A stretch of 64,000 nucleotides of DNA from an uncultured Clostridia bacterium. Its GTDB lineage: Bacteria; Bacillota; Clostridia; Christensenellales; CAG-917. Below the pieces are notes generated by a model that saw nothing but the letters and a program-made list of their open reading frames with translations, did no database searches and was not told where the DNA came from. Each line of letters starts with the position of its first letter. Position 1 is the first letter of the stretch. The stretch covers positions 307,327-371,326 of the forward strand of contig CAKQUX010000002.1 in the NCBI GenBank assembly GCA_934277645.1, read 5' to 3'. Of this stretch, positions 31,635 to 39,665 are shown in pieces. Both the position numbers and the translations under genes were made by a program.

Positions 31635-33947
31635 TTAAGCGCTTTTTGTAAGTCTGAATGCGATAGCCGTCAAATCGTCGTTTGCGTTTTGGCTCTTTGC
31701 CCAATCGACGAGTTTGTCGCAAAGCGATTGCGGATTGAAAGATTTTTCGCTGTACAGAGCACCGACGAGTTTTTCTTCGGTTATTGCGTCGAGAACGCCG
31801 TCCGTCACCATAACTACAAGGTCGGACGGACTGAGTTTAAGCGTTTTTGTTGTCGGATTGATTTTGTCGAGAATTCCGATAGGCAGAGCGGCGGAATCGA
31901 TTTTGGAAACGGTATCGCCGCTGACAATAAAGGTCGGGCAACTACCGAGCTTTATGACGTCGAAAATTCCGCTTGTCAAGTCGACGACGCCTATGTCGAG
32001 AGTCGAATAATCGTCGGTATCTTTAAGCGATAAAAGTCGATTGACAAGTGGGAGTATAAGGTCGCTTTTAAGACCCGCTTTATAAAAGTTTTCCACAAGG
32101 GTAATCGTGTCGTCGCTTGCGGCGTGCGCGGCAAAGCCTTGTCCCATTCCGTCGGACAGAGCGACGATAATTTTTCCGCAACTTAGTTTTATGCAAGATA
32201 AGCTGTCGCCGTTTTTCTCGCCTGTCGATTTTGCGGCTTGTTTAGAACCGAACGCAAGCGTATAATATGGCGATGAACAAAGATTTAACGTTCGCCATTC
32301 GCCGTGAGTCATTTCCGTTTGCTGTCTTTCCATTTTTATTTTCAAAACTTTCGATACGATTTTTTCGAGAATCACTTTGTTGTAATCTTCTTCTCTTACC
32401 ACCAAAGTTACGCTGAGATTTTGATTTTCGCCGTAAACGACCGCTTCTTCCGCAATCACGTTGTGCCGCGCAAGTTCTGAGATTATTCGGTTTTCTCTTT
32501 CGGTGTCGAACGAAACTTTTCGTCTTACGTCGCGACACAGTTCGGAAAGCATTGCGCCCACCGCGCCGAATTGATTTGCGAGCATCATTTTTGATTCTCT
32601 GACAGCTCCCATATTTTGAAGTTTCGTTTTTGCGCTTTCGCAGACGGAAACGGCGTTCTTTGTAAGTTCCTTTTGCTTGATGCAGTTTTTGCTTATATGG
32701 TTAGGAACGTCCAAAATCGTGATTTTGCCTTTTGACATTCCTGCTTCTATGAGCGGCAAAATCTCCTTTGACGGAGCGCCTACTTTTGCATTGCACGCAT
32801 TAAGATTCGGGCATTTCGAGCAAGACACGCTTGCTACGGTGTCGGCAAGCGCCCACGGATTAAGGTCGTTATAACCGTTGCTCGTTTTAGTCAGAATGTC
32901 TTTCATTCCCAAAAACACGTTAGAAACCGACGACAGCTTGTCGCCGAGTTCCTTTCGGGAATTGTTTACAACGTTTCTCGACGCAACTTTGTGCGACAGT
33001 CCGCCCATTTTTGCTGCGAATGCGCTTATGAATTTTTTCGGAATTGCAAGATAAACGACAAGCCCTACAAGCACGGCAATGACTTCGAGATAATCGAAAT
33101 TTACTTTGTCGATATACAATTCTATTAAGGTGTTTACAATCATAATCGCGCTTGCCGAAGCAAATTTCGACAGGTCTTTAAAAGGCAAGGCGAGAGCAGT
33201 CCACAAAGCGACGAGCGAAGCTATGGCAAGTTCTCCGCCGGCAAGATACGCGCCTGCGCCCATAGTGATGCCGACTATAAGCGCAACGTCTTTTGAAAAA
33301 TTCATAACGAAAAACATACTTACCGCGGCGGCGAAAAGATAAAACAGATTGAATCCGTAAATAGGGAGTTTGTAAATTCCCAGACTGAGCGCGGCAAGGA
33401 GCAGAGCAAGGCAAATTCTTTCGTCTATTGCCAAATGATAGTTAAGCCCCCTTAAAACGAGAGCATAACAGGCTATTTCGGAAACAAACGAAAACATTAT
33501 GCCTAAAACCACCGTAAACGCGGCTTCAAAATACGCCGAGTGCAAAACGCAACTTATTACAAGATACGGAATTTGTCCTACAAGCGTACACAAAGCAAGA
33601 ATGAGCAACGTCACGCGCTTTGACAACTTATAGCAGGCGTAATAGCATCCGATTAGAATTAGCGCAGGCGTTACGGAATATAAAAGCGTGTATAGGCTAA
33701 GGTTCATTGTAAGCGACGCCAAAACGTATAGCGGAGTCAAAATTAGCACGTTTTGTCTTGAATATACAAGTCCGACGAAAAGCCCTAAGGCAAACGGCGA
33801 AAACTCAAACAACGTTGCTCGCGAAAAGAAAACGAATGCCAAAAAGAAAGCGGCATATTTTATTATTTCGGAAGGATTGAATCTTAAATGTCTGCGATTA
33901 GATTTTACACCAAGTGGCGATTTATGAGATAAAGCTCTTGATTTCAT
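31635..33947 (-). CDS. spoIIE: Stage II sporulation protein E (SpoIIE phosphatase)
   Basis: 770 residues: about ten membrane helices (30-305), a central region with a Cys cluster (CSKCPNLNAC, about 378-387) and the C-terminal PP2C phosphatase (about 560-770) with VALSDGMGQG and VMVTDGVLDA. SpoIIE dephosphorylates SpoIIAA to activate sigma-F in the forespore and helps set the polar septum. The ATG stands at the end of the T-run of a terminator, with no ribosome site. TATTTT lies 6 nt before it but without a -35; weak Spo0A-box-like words (TTTGTCACT, TTGTCGATA inverted) lie about 55-75 nt upstream. Confidence 0.93.
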   Translation of the reverse strand: MKSRALSHKSPLGVKSNRRHLRFNPSEIIKYAAFFLAFVFFSRATLFEFSPFALGLFVGLVYSRQNVLILTPLYVLASLTMNLSLYTLLYSVTPALILIGCYYACYKLSKRVTLLILALCTLVGQIPYLVISCVLHSAYFEAAFTVVLGIMFSFVSEIACYALVLRGLNYHLAIDERICLALLLAALSLGIYKLPIYGFNLFYLFAAAVSMFFVMNFSKDVALIVGITMGAGAYLAGGELAIASLVALWTALALPFKDLSKFASASAIMIVNTLIELYIDKVNFDYLEVIAVLVGLVVYLAIPKKFISAFAAKMGGLSHKVASRNVVNNSRKELGDKLSSVSNVFLGMKDILTKTSNGYNDLNPWALADTVASVSCSKCPNLNACNAKVGAPSKEILPLIEAGMSKGKITILDVPNHISKNCIKQKELTKNAVSVCESAKTKLQNMGAVRESKMMLANQFGAVGAMLSELCRDVRRKVSFDTERENRIISELARHNVIAEEAVVYGENQNLSVTLVVREEDYNKVILEKIVSKVLKIKMERQQTEMTHGEWRTLNLCSSPYYTLAFGSKQAAKSTGEKNGDSLSCIKLSCGKIIVALSDGMGQGFAAHAASDDTITLVENFYKAGLKSDLILPLVNRLLSLKDTDDYSTLDIGVVDLTSGIFDVIKLGSCPTFIVSGDTVSKIDSAALPIGILDKINPTTKTLKLSPSDLVVMVTDGVLDAITEEKLVGALYSEKSFNPQSLCDKLVDWAKSQNANDDLTAIAFRLTKSA

Positions 33948-33958
33948 ACGAAAAAAAT

Positions 33959-33997
33959 AACACGGCGGCGGAAAATATATCTTCCGTTTGCCGTGTT
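33959..33997 (-). terminator. Terminator of degV, abutting spoIIE
   Basis: AACACGGC with GCCGTGTT enclosing a second arm (GGCGGAAA/TTCCG), then TATTTTTTT on the minus strand ending 3 nt before the spoIIE ATG. Confidence 0.85.
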
Positions 33998-34043
33998 AAA
34001 TTGTCGATAAGTGACAAAGCCTTTGATTTGATGTCAAAAAAGT

Positions 34044-34925
34044 TTAGTTGGCTTTTTTTGAACTGCCAAGCGCGAACACCGTAACGCTTCCAAAGCCGAG
34101 ATGCGCGCCGATAATCGGCGAACATTCCGTGACGTAAACGGCTTTTGCGAGATGGCTGACTTTTTGTTTGAGTTTTTCCGCAATTTCGGGAACGCCCGTA
34201 TGGGTGATAAAAATAACGTCGTTGTCGAATCCTTTCACTCTTGCGCTTAAATTGTCGGACAAGGCTTTAAGAGCAAGAACCGTTCCCGACGCTTTGCCTA
34301 TCGTTTCGAGTTTCCCTTCTTCGTTTACAATCAGGATAGGTTTTATATGCGCTAAAAGTCCTGCTATTGCTTTTGCTTTCGTGATGCGTCCGCCGCGATA
34401 AAGATGCATCATGTCGTTTACGGTAAAAAGATGTACGACGTTGTCTACTATTGACGAAAGGGCTTTTTCGTTTTCGGAAATTGTCATACCGCTTTTGCGG
34501 TTTTGCATAGCATAGTAAACAAGAAGGCCTTCGCCGCCCGTAGCCGCTTTTGAATCGACGACGACAATTTGCCTTTCCGGATATTTGGCGGCAAGCTCCG
34601 ATTTCGCGGTAAGGCAACTTTCATAAGTGCCGCTCATGCCTGACGAAAAACTTATATGAAGCACGTCTTTGCCTTCTTTAAGATGCCTTTCAAACAGTTC
34701 CGTCAAGTCGCTTACGGAGAGCATAGAAGTTTGGGCAGTTTTTCCTTCCTTCATAAGTTCGTAAAATTTATCGTTTGACAAAAATGCGTTAGTCTTGCCG
34801 TCGTATAAAACGCCGTCTAAAACATAGCTCATTTCGGCGCGGTCGAAATCGCCGTCTATAAGCATAGAAGGAATGTCAGCCGTGCTGTCGCTTGTTATAA
34901 AGTAATTAGGGTTTTTAGTTTCCAT
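34044..34925 (-). CDS. DegV family fatty-acid-binding protein
   Basis: 293 residues. TSDSTADIP opens the DegV fold, followed by TAQTSMLSVSDLTELFE, ISFSSGMSGTYESC and the C-terminal IIGAHLGFGSVTVFALG. DegV (FakB-type) proteins hold fatty acids for FakA kinase; the kinase gene is not here. No ribosome site; TTGACA-17-TATCTT ends 7 nt before the ATG, again a leaderless arrangement. Confidence 0.9.
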   Translation of the reverse strand: METKNPNYFITSDSTADIPSMLIDGDFDRAEMSYVLDGVLYDGKTNAFLSNDKFYELMKEGKTAQTSMLSVSDLTELFERHLKEGKDVLHISFSSGMSGTYESCLTAKSELAAKYPERQIVVVDSKAATGGEGLLVYYAMQNRKSGMTISENEKALSSIVDNVVHLFTVNDMMHLYRGGRITKAKAIAGLLAHIKPILIVNEEGKLETIGKASGTVLALKALSDNLSARVKGFDNDVIFITHTGVPEIAEKLKQKVSHLAKAVYVTECSPIIGAHLGFGSVTVFALGSSKKAN

Positions 34926-34932
34926 ATTGCAA

Positions 34933-34961
34933 AAGATATCATAATATGCCTATTTTGTCAA
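34933..34961 (-). promoter_or_regulatory. degV promoter, leaderless type
   Basis: Minus strand consensus TTGACA (34956-34961), 17 nt, TATCTT (34933-34938), 7 nt to ATG 34925. Confidence 0.7.
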
Positions 34962-35003
34962 TTTGATTGATTGACTAAACGCCGACGGAAGTTTATATTA
35001 TTT

Positions 35004-35019
35004 ATTAGCCGCGGCTAAT
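35004..35019. promoter_or_regulatory. 16-bp perfect palindrome, operator candidate
   Basis: ATTAGCCGCGGCTAAT lies between the divergent degV and ZIP genes, the only GC-rich symmetric site in an AT-rich spacer. A half-like word TATTAGCCT recurs near 35050. It could bind a metal-responsive repressor for the transporter; no known box matches. Confidence 0.45.
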
Positions 35020-35206
35020 TCGCGTGGCGTTATTTATAGGTAATTATCTATTAGCCTCATTGGGTATATAGCGATGAATAGCGATATATCAGGATAATCG
35101 CAAATTTATGACGCAGAAAAGGCTCGTTTTAATTATGAGTTTAAAGCGTCGTCGATTTTGTAATTATTTCCTATATGGCGCAAAATAAACCGCAAAAGGA
35201 CAGTTT

Positions 35207-36133
35207 ATGAACAGTAGAATATTGATAGTTATATTAAGCCTTGTCGCAGGCGTTGTCGGCACAACGCTCGGCGGAGTGATAGGCGTTTTCGTAAAATCGA
35301 AAGGCCGCAAACTTATGGGCGGCGTTTTGGGTTTTGCAGGCGGCGTTATGCTCGGAGTCGTTGCCCTTGAAATGATACCCGAAGCGGTCTCGACTACGAT
35401 AGTAAATTATCAGAAATGGACGGGAATTTTAATTACGTTTGCGGCGGTGGTCGCGGGCGGCATTGCGATTTTCGGTTTGAACAAATTTATCGATATGCTT
35501 GAAAACAAAAAGGAAGTTCATCGCGAACTTTCCGAAATGAATCACCAAACGGCAATTCTTGCAACCGCGAAGCAGGACAACGTAGCTGAAAAGGTTTTCG
35601 AGGCTAAAATCGAAGAGGGTGAAACGGGCAATGAAGCGATAAGCCCCGAAGCCGGCGAGTGTTCGCTCAATACCGAAAAGAAGAAAAGCGGCAGCTTGCT
35701 TAAAGCAGGCATTGTTATGCTCATAGCAATTGCTCTTCACAACTTTCCGGAAGGCATGGCAATCGGAGCAACGGGCGAGGCTAACGTTAAAATCGGCATA
35801 ATGATTGCGATTGTTATTGCCGTTCACAATATTCCCGAGGGCATGGCAATTTCCGCTCCGCTTGCAGCCGGCGGTGTAAACGGTTGGAAAACTATTTTGC
35901 TGACGTCCCTTGCAGGTTTTGCGACAGTCATAGGTTCGGTCATCGGTTTATTGCTTGGTGGCATAAGCGAAATGGCGTCGGGTGTATGTATGGCGCTTGC
36001 AGGCGGCGCAATGCTTTACGTCACTTTCGGCGAAGTCCTGCCTGAGGCAACTCTTATGACTGACGGCAAAATTCCGTCTATTTGTATGCTTTTGGGATTT
36101 GTCGTGATAATGCCTTTTGTACTGTTGTTTTAA
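35207..36133 (+). CDS. ZIP family divalent metal transporter
   Basis: 308 residues with about eight helices. The metal-binding helices show HNFPEGMAIGATG and HNIPEGMAISAPL, the ZIP signature; the loop between helices 3 and 4 (about 105-165) is long and acidic. Likely imports zinc, iron or manganese. AAAGGAC ribosome site. Stop overlaps the convergent small gene by 4 nt. Confidence 0.9.
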   Translation: MNSRILIVILSLVAGVVGTTLGGVIGVFVKSKGRKLMGGVLGFAGGVMLGVVALEMIPEAVSTTIVNYQKWTGILITFAAVVAGGIAIFGLNKFIDMLENKKEVHRELSEMNHQTAILATAKQDNVAEKVFEAKIEEGETGNEAISPEAGECSLNTEKKKSGSLLKAGIVMLIAIALHNFPEGMAIGATGEANVKIGIMIAIVIAVHNIPEGMAISAPLAAGGVNGWKTILLTSLAGFATVIGSVIGLLLGGISEMASGVCMALAGGAMLYVTFGEVLPEATLMTDGKIPSICMLLGFVVIMPFVLLF

Positions 36134-36333
36134 TCGTCCTTTAAACGGGTGGGCTTAAAACCGAACTGTGGAAATAAATATTCGTATTTATACGCCGCAT
36201 GTTCTCTTATCGGGCGAGTGTAAGGATAAGTGTTAAAAACAAGTATGAATGAATATTCGCCGTAACCTTTGTCTATGCCGACTAATTCGCCGTTACGTAT
36301 TCGCTGTTTTATGCGATTGTGATAGCTGTACAT
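36130..36333 (-). CDS. Small conserved hypothetical protein
   Basis: 67 residues from ATG 36333 (a longer TTG start at 36360 is less likely). Reads YHNRIKQRIRNGELVG, then FNTYPYTRPIREHAAYKYEY, a pattern I recall from small uncharacterised gut-Clostridia proteins; no function is known. Tail-to-tail overlap with the ZIP gene by 4 nt. The ribosome site is poor. Confidence 0.6.
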   Translation of the reverse strand: MYSYHNRIKQRIRNGELVGIDKGYGEYSFILVFNTYPYTRPIREHAAYKYEYLFPQFGFKPTRLKDD

Positions 36334-36409
36334 ATTTAAATTGTCGGCAGTTTTCGGCAAATTAAACGGCTAAGGAACGGATGATTGTAAAAAGAAAAAA
36401 CGATAAAAT

Positions 36410-36433
36410 AAAGCGACGCAACCGCGTCGCTTT
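36410..36433 (-). terminator. Terminator of the 74-residue gene
   Basis: AAAGCGACGC-AACC-GCGTCGCTTT stem; works in either direction with T-runs on both sides. Confidence 0.85.
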
Positions 36434-36436
36434 TTG

Positions 36437-36661
36437 TCAGCCGTTTATTGCCGCCTCGCTTTGCACGTCGAAGAACACTTTTATGCTTTCGTTTCTTGCG
36501 CATTTGTTGTAGACGAAATCGTATACTTCCTGAATGTTCCCGTCAAGGAATATAATGTCCTTGTACTTCTCGAAGAAAGTGATGAATGCGTCTAATTGTT
36601 CGCTTTCCGACGGTTTTGACAAGATATCGTAAAGTTCGTCAGAGTTAAAATCCTTAGCCAT
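36437..36661 (-). CDS. Small acidic hypothetical protein
   Basis: 74 residues from ATG 36661, with AAGGAGG upstream; longer starts lack a site. Acidic and helical (SSESEQLDAFITFFEKYKD-like, then FLDGNIQEVYDFVYNKC). No known domain. Stands alone with its own terminator, facing away from the next gene. Confidence 0.7.
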   Translation of the reverse strand: MAKDFNSDELYDILSKPSESEQLDAFITFFEKYKDIIFLDGNIQEVYDFVYNKCARNESIKVFFDVQSEAAING

Positions 36662-36765
36662 AATATTTTCCTCCTTACTCTTTATACACCTATTATATCT
36701 TATTTTTGTCTGCGTTTCAATAGAAAATTTCATATTTCTAATTTTACGGCAATTAACGTTTTTGC

Positions 36766-36795
36766 TTGAAAAAACACTTAGTGATGATATATAAT
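36766..36795 (+). promoter_or_regulatory. Promoter of the 251-residue gene, leaderless type
   Basis: TTGAAA (36766-36771), 18 nt, TATAAT (36790-36795), then ATGCGT and ATG at 36802, 6 nt after the -10. Confidence 0.7.
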
Positions 36796-36801
36796 ATGCG
36801 T

Positions 36802-37557
36802 ATGGCAGAAGAAAATTTGAATGCGCAAAGCGAAGCGAGAAGGGCTTTTATTACAACTATCGAAGATATGTCGTCGTCGATGGTAGTTTTGCAAGCAAAA
36901 AAAATTCGCGCCGTACTTAAATGTATTGCATATTACGACGAGTTGAGAGCGGTGGTCGATAAGGCGAGAAGCGGTTTTGATTTTAACGCCGTCGCAAGCG
37001 AAGCGTTAAGCAGGACGCAAAACGGCTGGACTTACAAATGTCCGAAATCGGACAAGCAAATAGTTGCGTTGACGCTTGCCGTATTTGTAGAAATAGATAC
37101 TGCAAGGCTTGATTTTGTCGACTTCATTTCAAATTTCTTTTCGGCAAGTGACGTCAGAAAATCATTTGACGGATTTTGCGAGATGATGATAAAACCTTTC
37201 AAGTTCGCATTTTTAAGAATACTCGACGACGTGGAGAGGGCGGACGGAGCGTTTATTGCGTCACGCGAGCGTGAAATCGATTTCGTAAGTAGCGGACTTT
37301 CAAAGCAAACGGCAGGATTTATTGCGGCAATTCGTGAAAAGGTTGCGCTTGCGTCGTTGTCGGACGATTTAACAAAAGATATAGTGATTATGCTTGACGG
37401 CTTAGAAGCTGCTTTGTCACGTTGTGATTCGCTTATGATAAAGGCTACTTGGGCAGGAGTAAAACGCACGTTAAGAGTGTTAGGTATCGCCGATAAAGAA
37501 ACGACCGAGGTGGACAAGCTCGTTAAAATGTTTTTACTGACAGATACGGGAGCTTGA
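36802..37557 (+). CDS. Hypothetical helical protein
   Basis: 251 residues from ATG 36802 (ATG at 36796 and TTG at 36766 are alternatives within the promoter). Predicted nearly all alpha-helical, soluble, no signal. Blocks: ARRAFITTIEDMSSSMVVLQ, TYKCPKSDKQIVALTLAVF and a C-terminal TEVDKLVKMFLL. No family recognised. No ribosome site; the promoter geometry points to a leaderless message. Confidence 0.7.
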   Translation: MAEENLNAQSEARRAFITTIEDMSSSMVVLQAKKIRAVLKCIAYYDELRAVVDKARSGFDFNAVASEALSRTQNGWTYKCPKSDKQIVALTLAVFVEIDTARLDFVDFISNFFSASDVRKSFDGFCEMMIKPFKFAFLRILDDVERADGAFIASREREIDFVSSGLSKQTAGFIAAIREKVALASLSDDLTKDIVIMLDGLEAALSRCDSLMIKATWAGVKRTLRVLGIADKETTEVDKLVKMFLLTDTGA

Positions 37558-37770
37558 TAACAAATCGACAACGGTGTTTAAATAGATAAGCGTTGACCGT
37601 AAAGGCAAAGTTCTGTGTTGCCTAATGAAGGATGATTTAAATCGGCTAAATCGGCGATTTAAAAGCGCCCATAAGTTGAAAGCGAAAGCAATAAACGTCG
37701 CTTACGACTATCGTTAAAGAAACAGAAATTTGCAAAAAACGGAAAAAAGATTTAAAAATAAAGTTCAATT
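37558..37770. other. Spacer before the tRNA cluster
   Basis: No gene. Contains AAATCGGC-like repeated words (GGCTAAATCGGCGATTT) and AT-rich sequence leading to the tRNA promoter. Confidence 0.5.
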
Positions 37771-37774
37771 TTGC

Positions 37775-37803
37775 TTGACAATAATTTAACTATTATGTAT
37801 TAT
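37775..37803 (+). promoter_or_regulatory. tRNA cluster promoter
   Basis: TTGACA (37775-37780), 17 nt, TATTAT (37798-37803); start site near 37810, just ahead of tRNA-fMet. Confidence 0.85.
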
Positions 37804-37820
37804 TGTAAAGCATTAGTCGA

Positions 37821-37896
<76 letters not shown>

Positions 37897-37906
37897 AGCA
37901 AATACT

Positions 37907-38066
37907 AGCAGGGCGGATAAGTAGGCAGCTCGTCAGGCGTATAACCCGAAGGCCGCCAAACAAGTCTTTCCCCCGCTACCAAGCAAACACTAGCAGGGCG
38001 GATAAGTCGGTAGCATGTCGGGCGCATAACCCGAAGGCCGCTGGGCATGTCCTTCCCCCGCTATAA
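37907..38066 (+). pseudogene. Two decayed tandem copies of tRNA-fMet
   Basis: Copies at 37907-37981 and 37992-38066 keep TATAACCCGAAGG or CATAACCCGAAGG and CCCCCGCTA but have lost acceptor pairing (GCAGGGCGG), the D arm and the T loop (GTTCAAG replaced). The first has a TAT in the anticodon position. The unit repeats every 85-86 bp, including an identical AAGCAAA(T/C)ACTAGC spacer. They cannot fold as functional tRNAs. Confidence 0.88.
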
Positions 38067-38163
38067 GTAAAAAATCAAACTTATCAAGCGATAGCGAAAA
38101 TGAGTTTGTGTTATAGCAGGGTGACCTGCAATTTTAAAATCAAAGCGTATGCTTTTGATAAAT

Positions 38164-38240
38164 GGCGGCGTAGCTTAGTTGGTTAGAGCGGCCGGTTCAT
38201 ACCCGGCAGGTCGTTGGTTCGACTCCGACCGCCGCTACCA
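38164..38240 (+). tRNA. Elongator tRNA-Met (anticodon CAT)
   Basis: 77 nt with CCA. Acceptor GGCGGCG/CGCCGCT, anticodon stem GCCGG/CCGGC around TTCATAC. Closely follows the Firmicute elongator Met; tRNA-Ile2 with the same CAT is the alternative but has a different acceptor. Confidence 0.92.
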
Positions 38241-38272
38241 AACAAGAAAGCGCAAGCAATCATATAACCCGA

Positions 38273-38383
38273 GCACATTTTGATTTTTTACAGCACAAAC
38301 GGACACGCAAGGCGTGTACGAGAAGTGGCGGAAAAAATCAAAGATATAGCGGAGCTATATCAAATGCTTGCAACCAAATGTGC
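38273..38383 (+). ncRNA. Highly foldable spacer element, candidate structured RNA
   Basis: Closing stem GCACATTT (38273-38280)/AAATGTGC (38376-38383); second stem TGATTTTTT (38281-38289)/AAAAAATCA (38332-38340) capped by ACACGC-AAG-GCGTGT (38303-38317); third perfect 8-bp stem GATATAGC-GGA-GCTATATC (38343-38361). Together a three-way junction, co-transcribed between two tRNAs. Two more small hairpins follow before tRNA-Glu. No known RNA family fits; could be a processing spacer or repeat relic. Confidence 0.4.
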
Positions 38384-38441
38384 GAGGCGTCAGAGAGCAG
38401 TGCCGACACGGCGAACGGAAGCGTTCAAAACAATTTAATAT

Positions 38442-38516
38442 GGCCCCATGGTCAAGCGGTCAAGACATCGCCCTTTCACGGCGGTAACGGGAGTTCGATT
38501 CTCCCTGGGGTCACCA
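38442..38516 (+). tRNA. tRNA-Glu (anticodon TTC)
   Basis: 75 nt with CCA. Acceptor GGCCCCA/TGGGGTC, anticodon loop CTTTCAC, T loop GTTCGATT. Confidence 0.95.
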
Positions 38517-38520
38517 AAAC

Positions 38521-38596
38521 GGAGGCATAGCTCAGTTGGTAGAGCGCCACCCTTACAAGATGGATGCCATAGGTTCGAGTCCTATTGTCTCCACCA
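38521..38596 (+). tRNA. tRNA-Val (anticodon TAC)
   Basis: 76 nt with CCA, 4 nt after tRNA-Glu. Acceptor GGAGGCA/TGTCTCC, anticodon loop CTTACAA, T loop GTTCGAGT. Confidence 0.95.
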
Positions 38597-38597
38597 A

Positions 38598-38630
38598 AAA
38601 AAATAACACCCGTAGGGTGCTATTTTTTTT
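38598..38630 (+). terminator. Terminator of the tRNA cluster
   Basis: AATAACACCC-GTA-GGGTGCTATT then eight T. The same hairpin recurs downstream at about 38829-38854 and 39135-39163 as part of the duplications. Confidence 0.88.
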
Positions 38631-38725
38631 GGTGGAGAACTTGATCGAACCTGAGCAAACGGAAGTAGAATGAAACGGGTTGATAGGTGGGCGTTACAAA
38701 GCGAAAGGCATATTGCTCATAGGTT

Positions 38726-38860
38726 CGGTGAGCGGAGCGAACTTTTGCCGAAGGCAAAGCCCCTATTGTCTTGCGAAGTAATAGCCGCAATTAAAAGAAA
38801 AAGCATATTTAAATGAAGAAATTATGAAAATACCCATCGGGTGCTATTTTTTTTGGCGGA
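38726..38860 (+). repeat. Direct repeat copy A (tRNA-Val tail plus terminator)
   Basis: About 135 bp nearly identical to 39032-39170. It starts in a T-arm remnant of tRNA-Val (CATAGGTTCG just upstream, CTATTGTCT inside), interrupted by a GTGAGCGGAGCG/TTTGCCGAAGGCAAA insert, and ends with a terminator hairpin (ACCCATCGGGT) and TTTTTTTT. No gene. Confidence 0.85.
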
Positions 38861-39031
38861 GAACTTTACCGAACCTGAGCAAGTCAAACAACGGATAAGC
38901 AAGTTGTACTGTTCACAATTCGAAGAATAAAAGTTTGTTGCTCAAAATAATATTACGAAATTAGCAAGGCGGCAAATTTATAAGATAAGAATTGATATAT
39001 AGTAAAGCCAGCAAACAAACGCCGAACGGCG

Positions 39032-39170
39032 CGGTGAGCGGAGCGAACTTTTGCCGAAGGCAAAGCCCCTATTGTCTTGCAAAGTAATAGCCGCAATTAA
39101 AAGAAAAAGCATATTTAAATGAAGAAATTATGAAAAATAACACCCGTAGGGTGCTATTTTTTTTGGTGGA
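39032..39170 (+). repeat. Direct repeat copy B (tRNA-Val tail plus terminator)
   Basis: Second copy, 306 bp downstream, ending in the same hairpin as the true cluster terminator (ACACCCGTAGGGTG). Sequence between copies also repeats a GGAGAACTT-GA-CGAACCTGAGCAA word seen at 38633 and 38858. Confidence 0.85.
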
Positions 39171-39650
39171 GCCTTGCAAAATTCGTTTTAAATGGTAATA
39201 GATAAGCAAAAAAATTTGCTTTACTTGAAAAATTATTTTTGATAGTATATACGCAAGTATAAATTTTTATAAAACCATTACAAAAAACGCAACTAAGTTT
39301 AAAGCCGATTATAAGGTAAATATTTTTGGGTTTTTTGTTTTACTATTTTTGTTTTTTACCTTAATAATGATTGCGGACTTATTGGAAAGTCGTTGATTAG
39401 TTCTTATAAAGACGTTAAAACGGAAAAAACAAAAGCTAAAAGAAAAGGTCGTTTTAAAAGGCGTGCATAAATAATAATTTAACAAGGTTGAATAGAAAAC
39501 AATCAAAACAAGGTTTGTTGCATAGCGAACAATCAAAGGGCGTGCGATAATCAAAAAGACTGATGCTATTTAGATAACGCTCAAACTTAGATAACGCTCA
39601 AACAAGGTTTATACGTTATTACGTTATATAGATAATAGCTCAAACAGGGG
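39171..39650. other. AT-rich spacer before the M60 gene
   Basis: No convincing gene. The word TAGATAACGCTCAAAC occurs in two close copies and one decayed copy near 39570-39645; otherwise simple AT-rich DNA. Confidence 0.5.
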
Positions 39651-39665
39651 TTACAAGGAGTTTAG

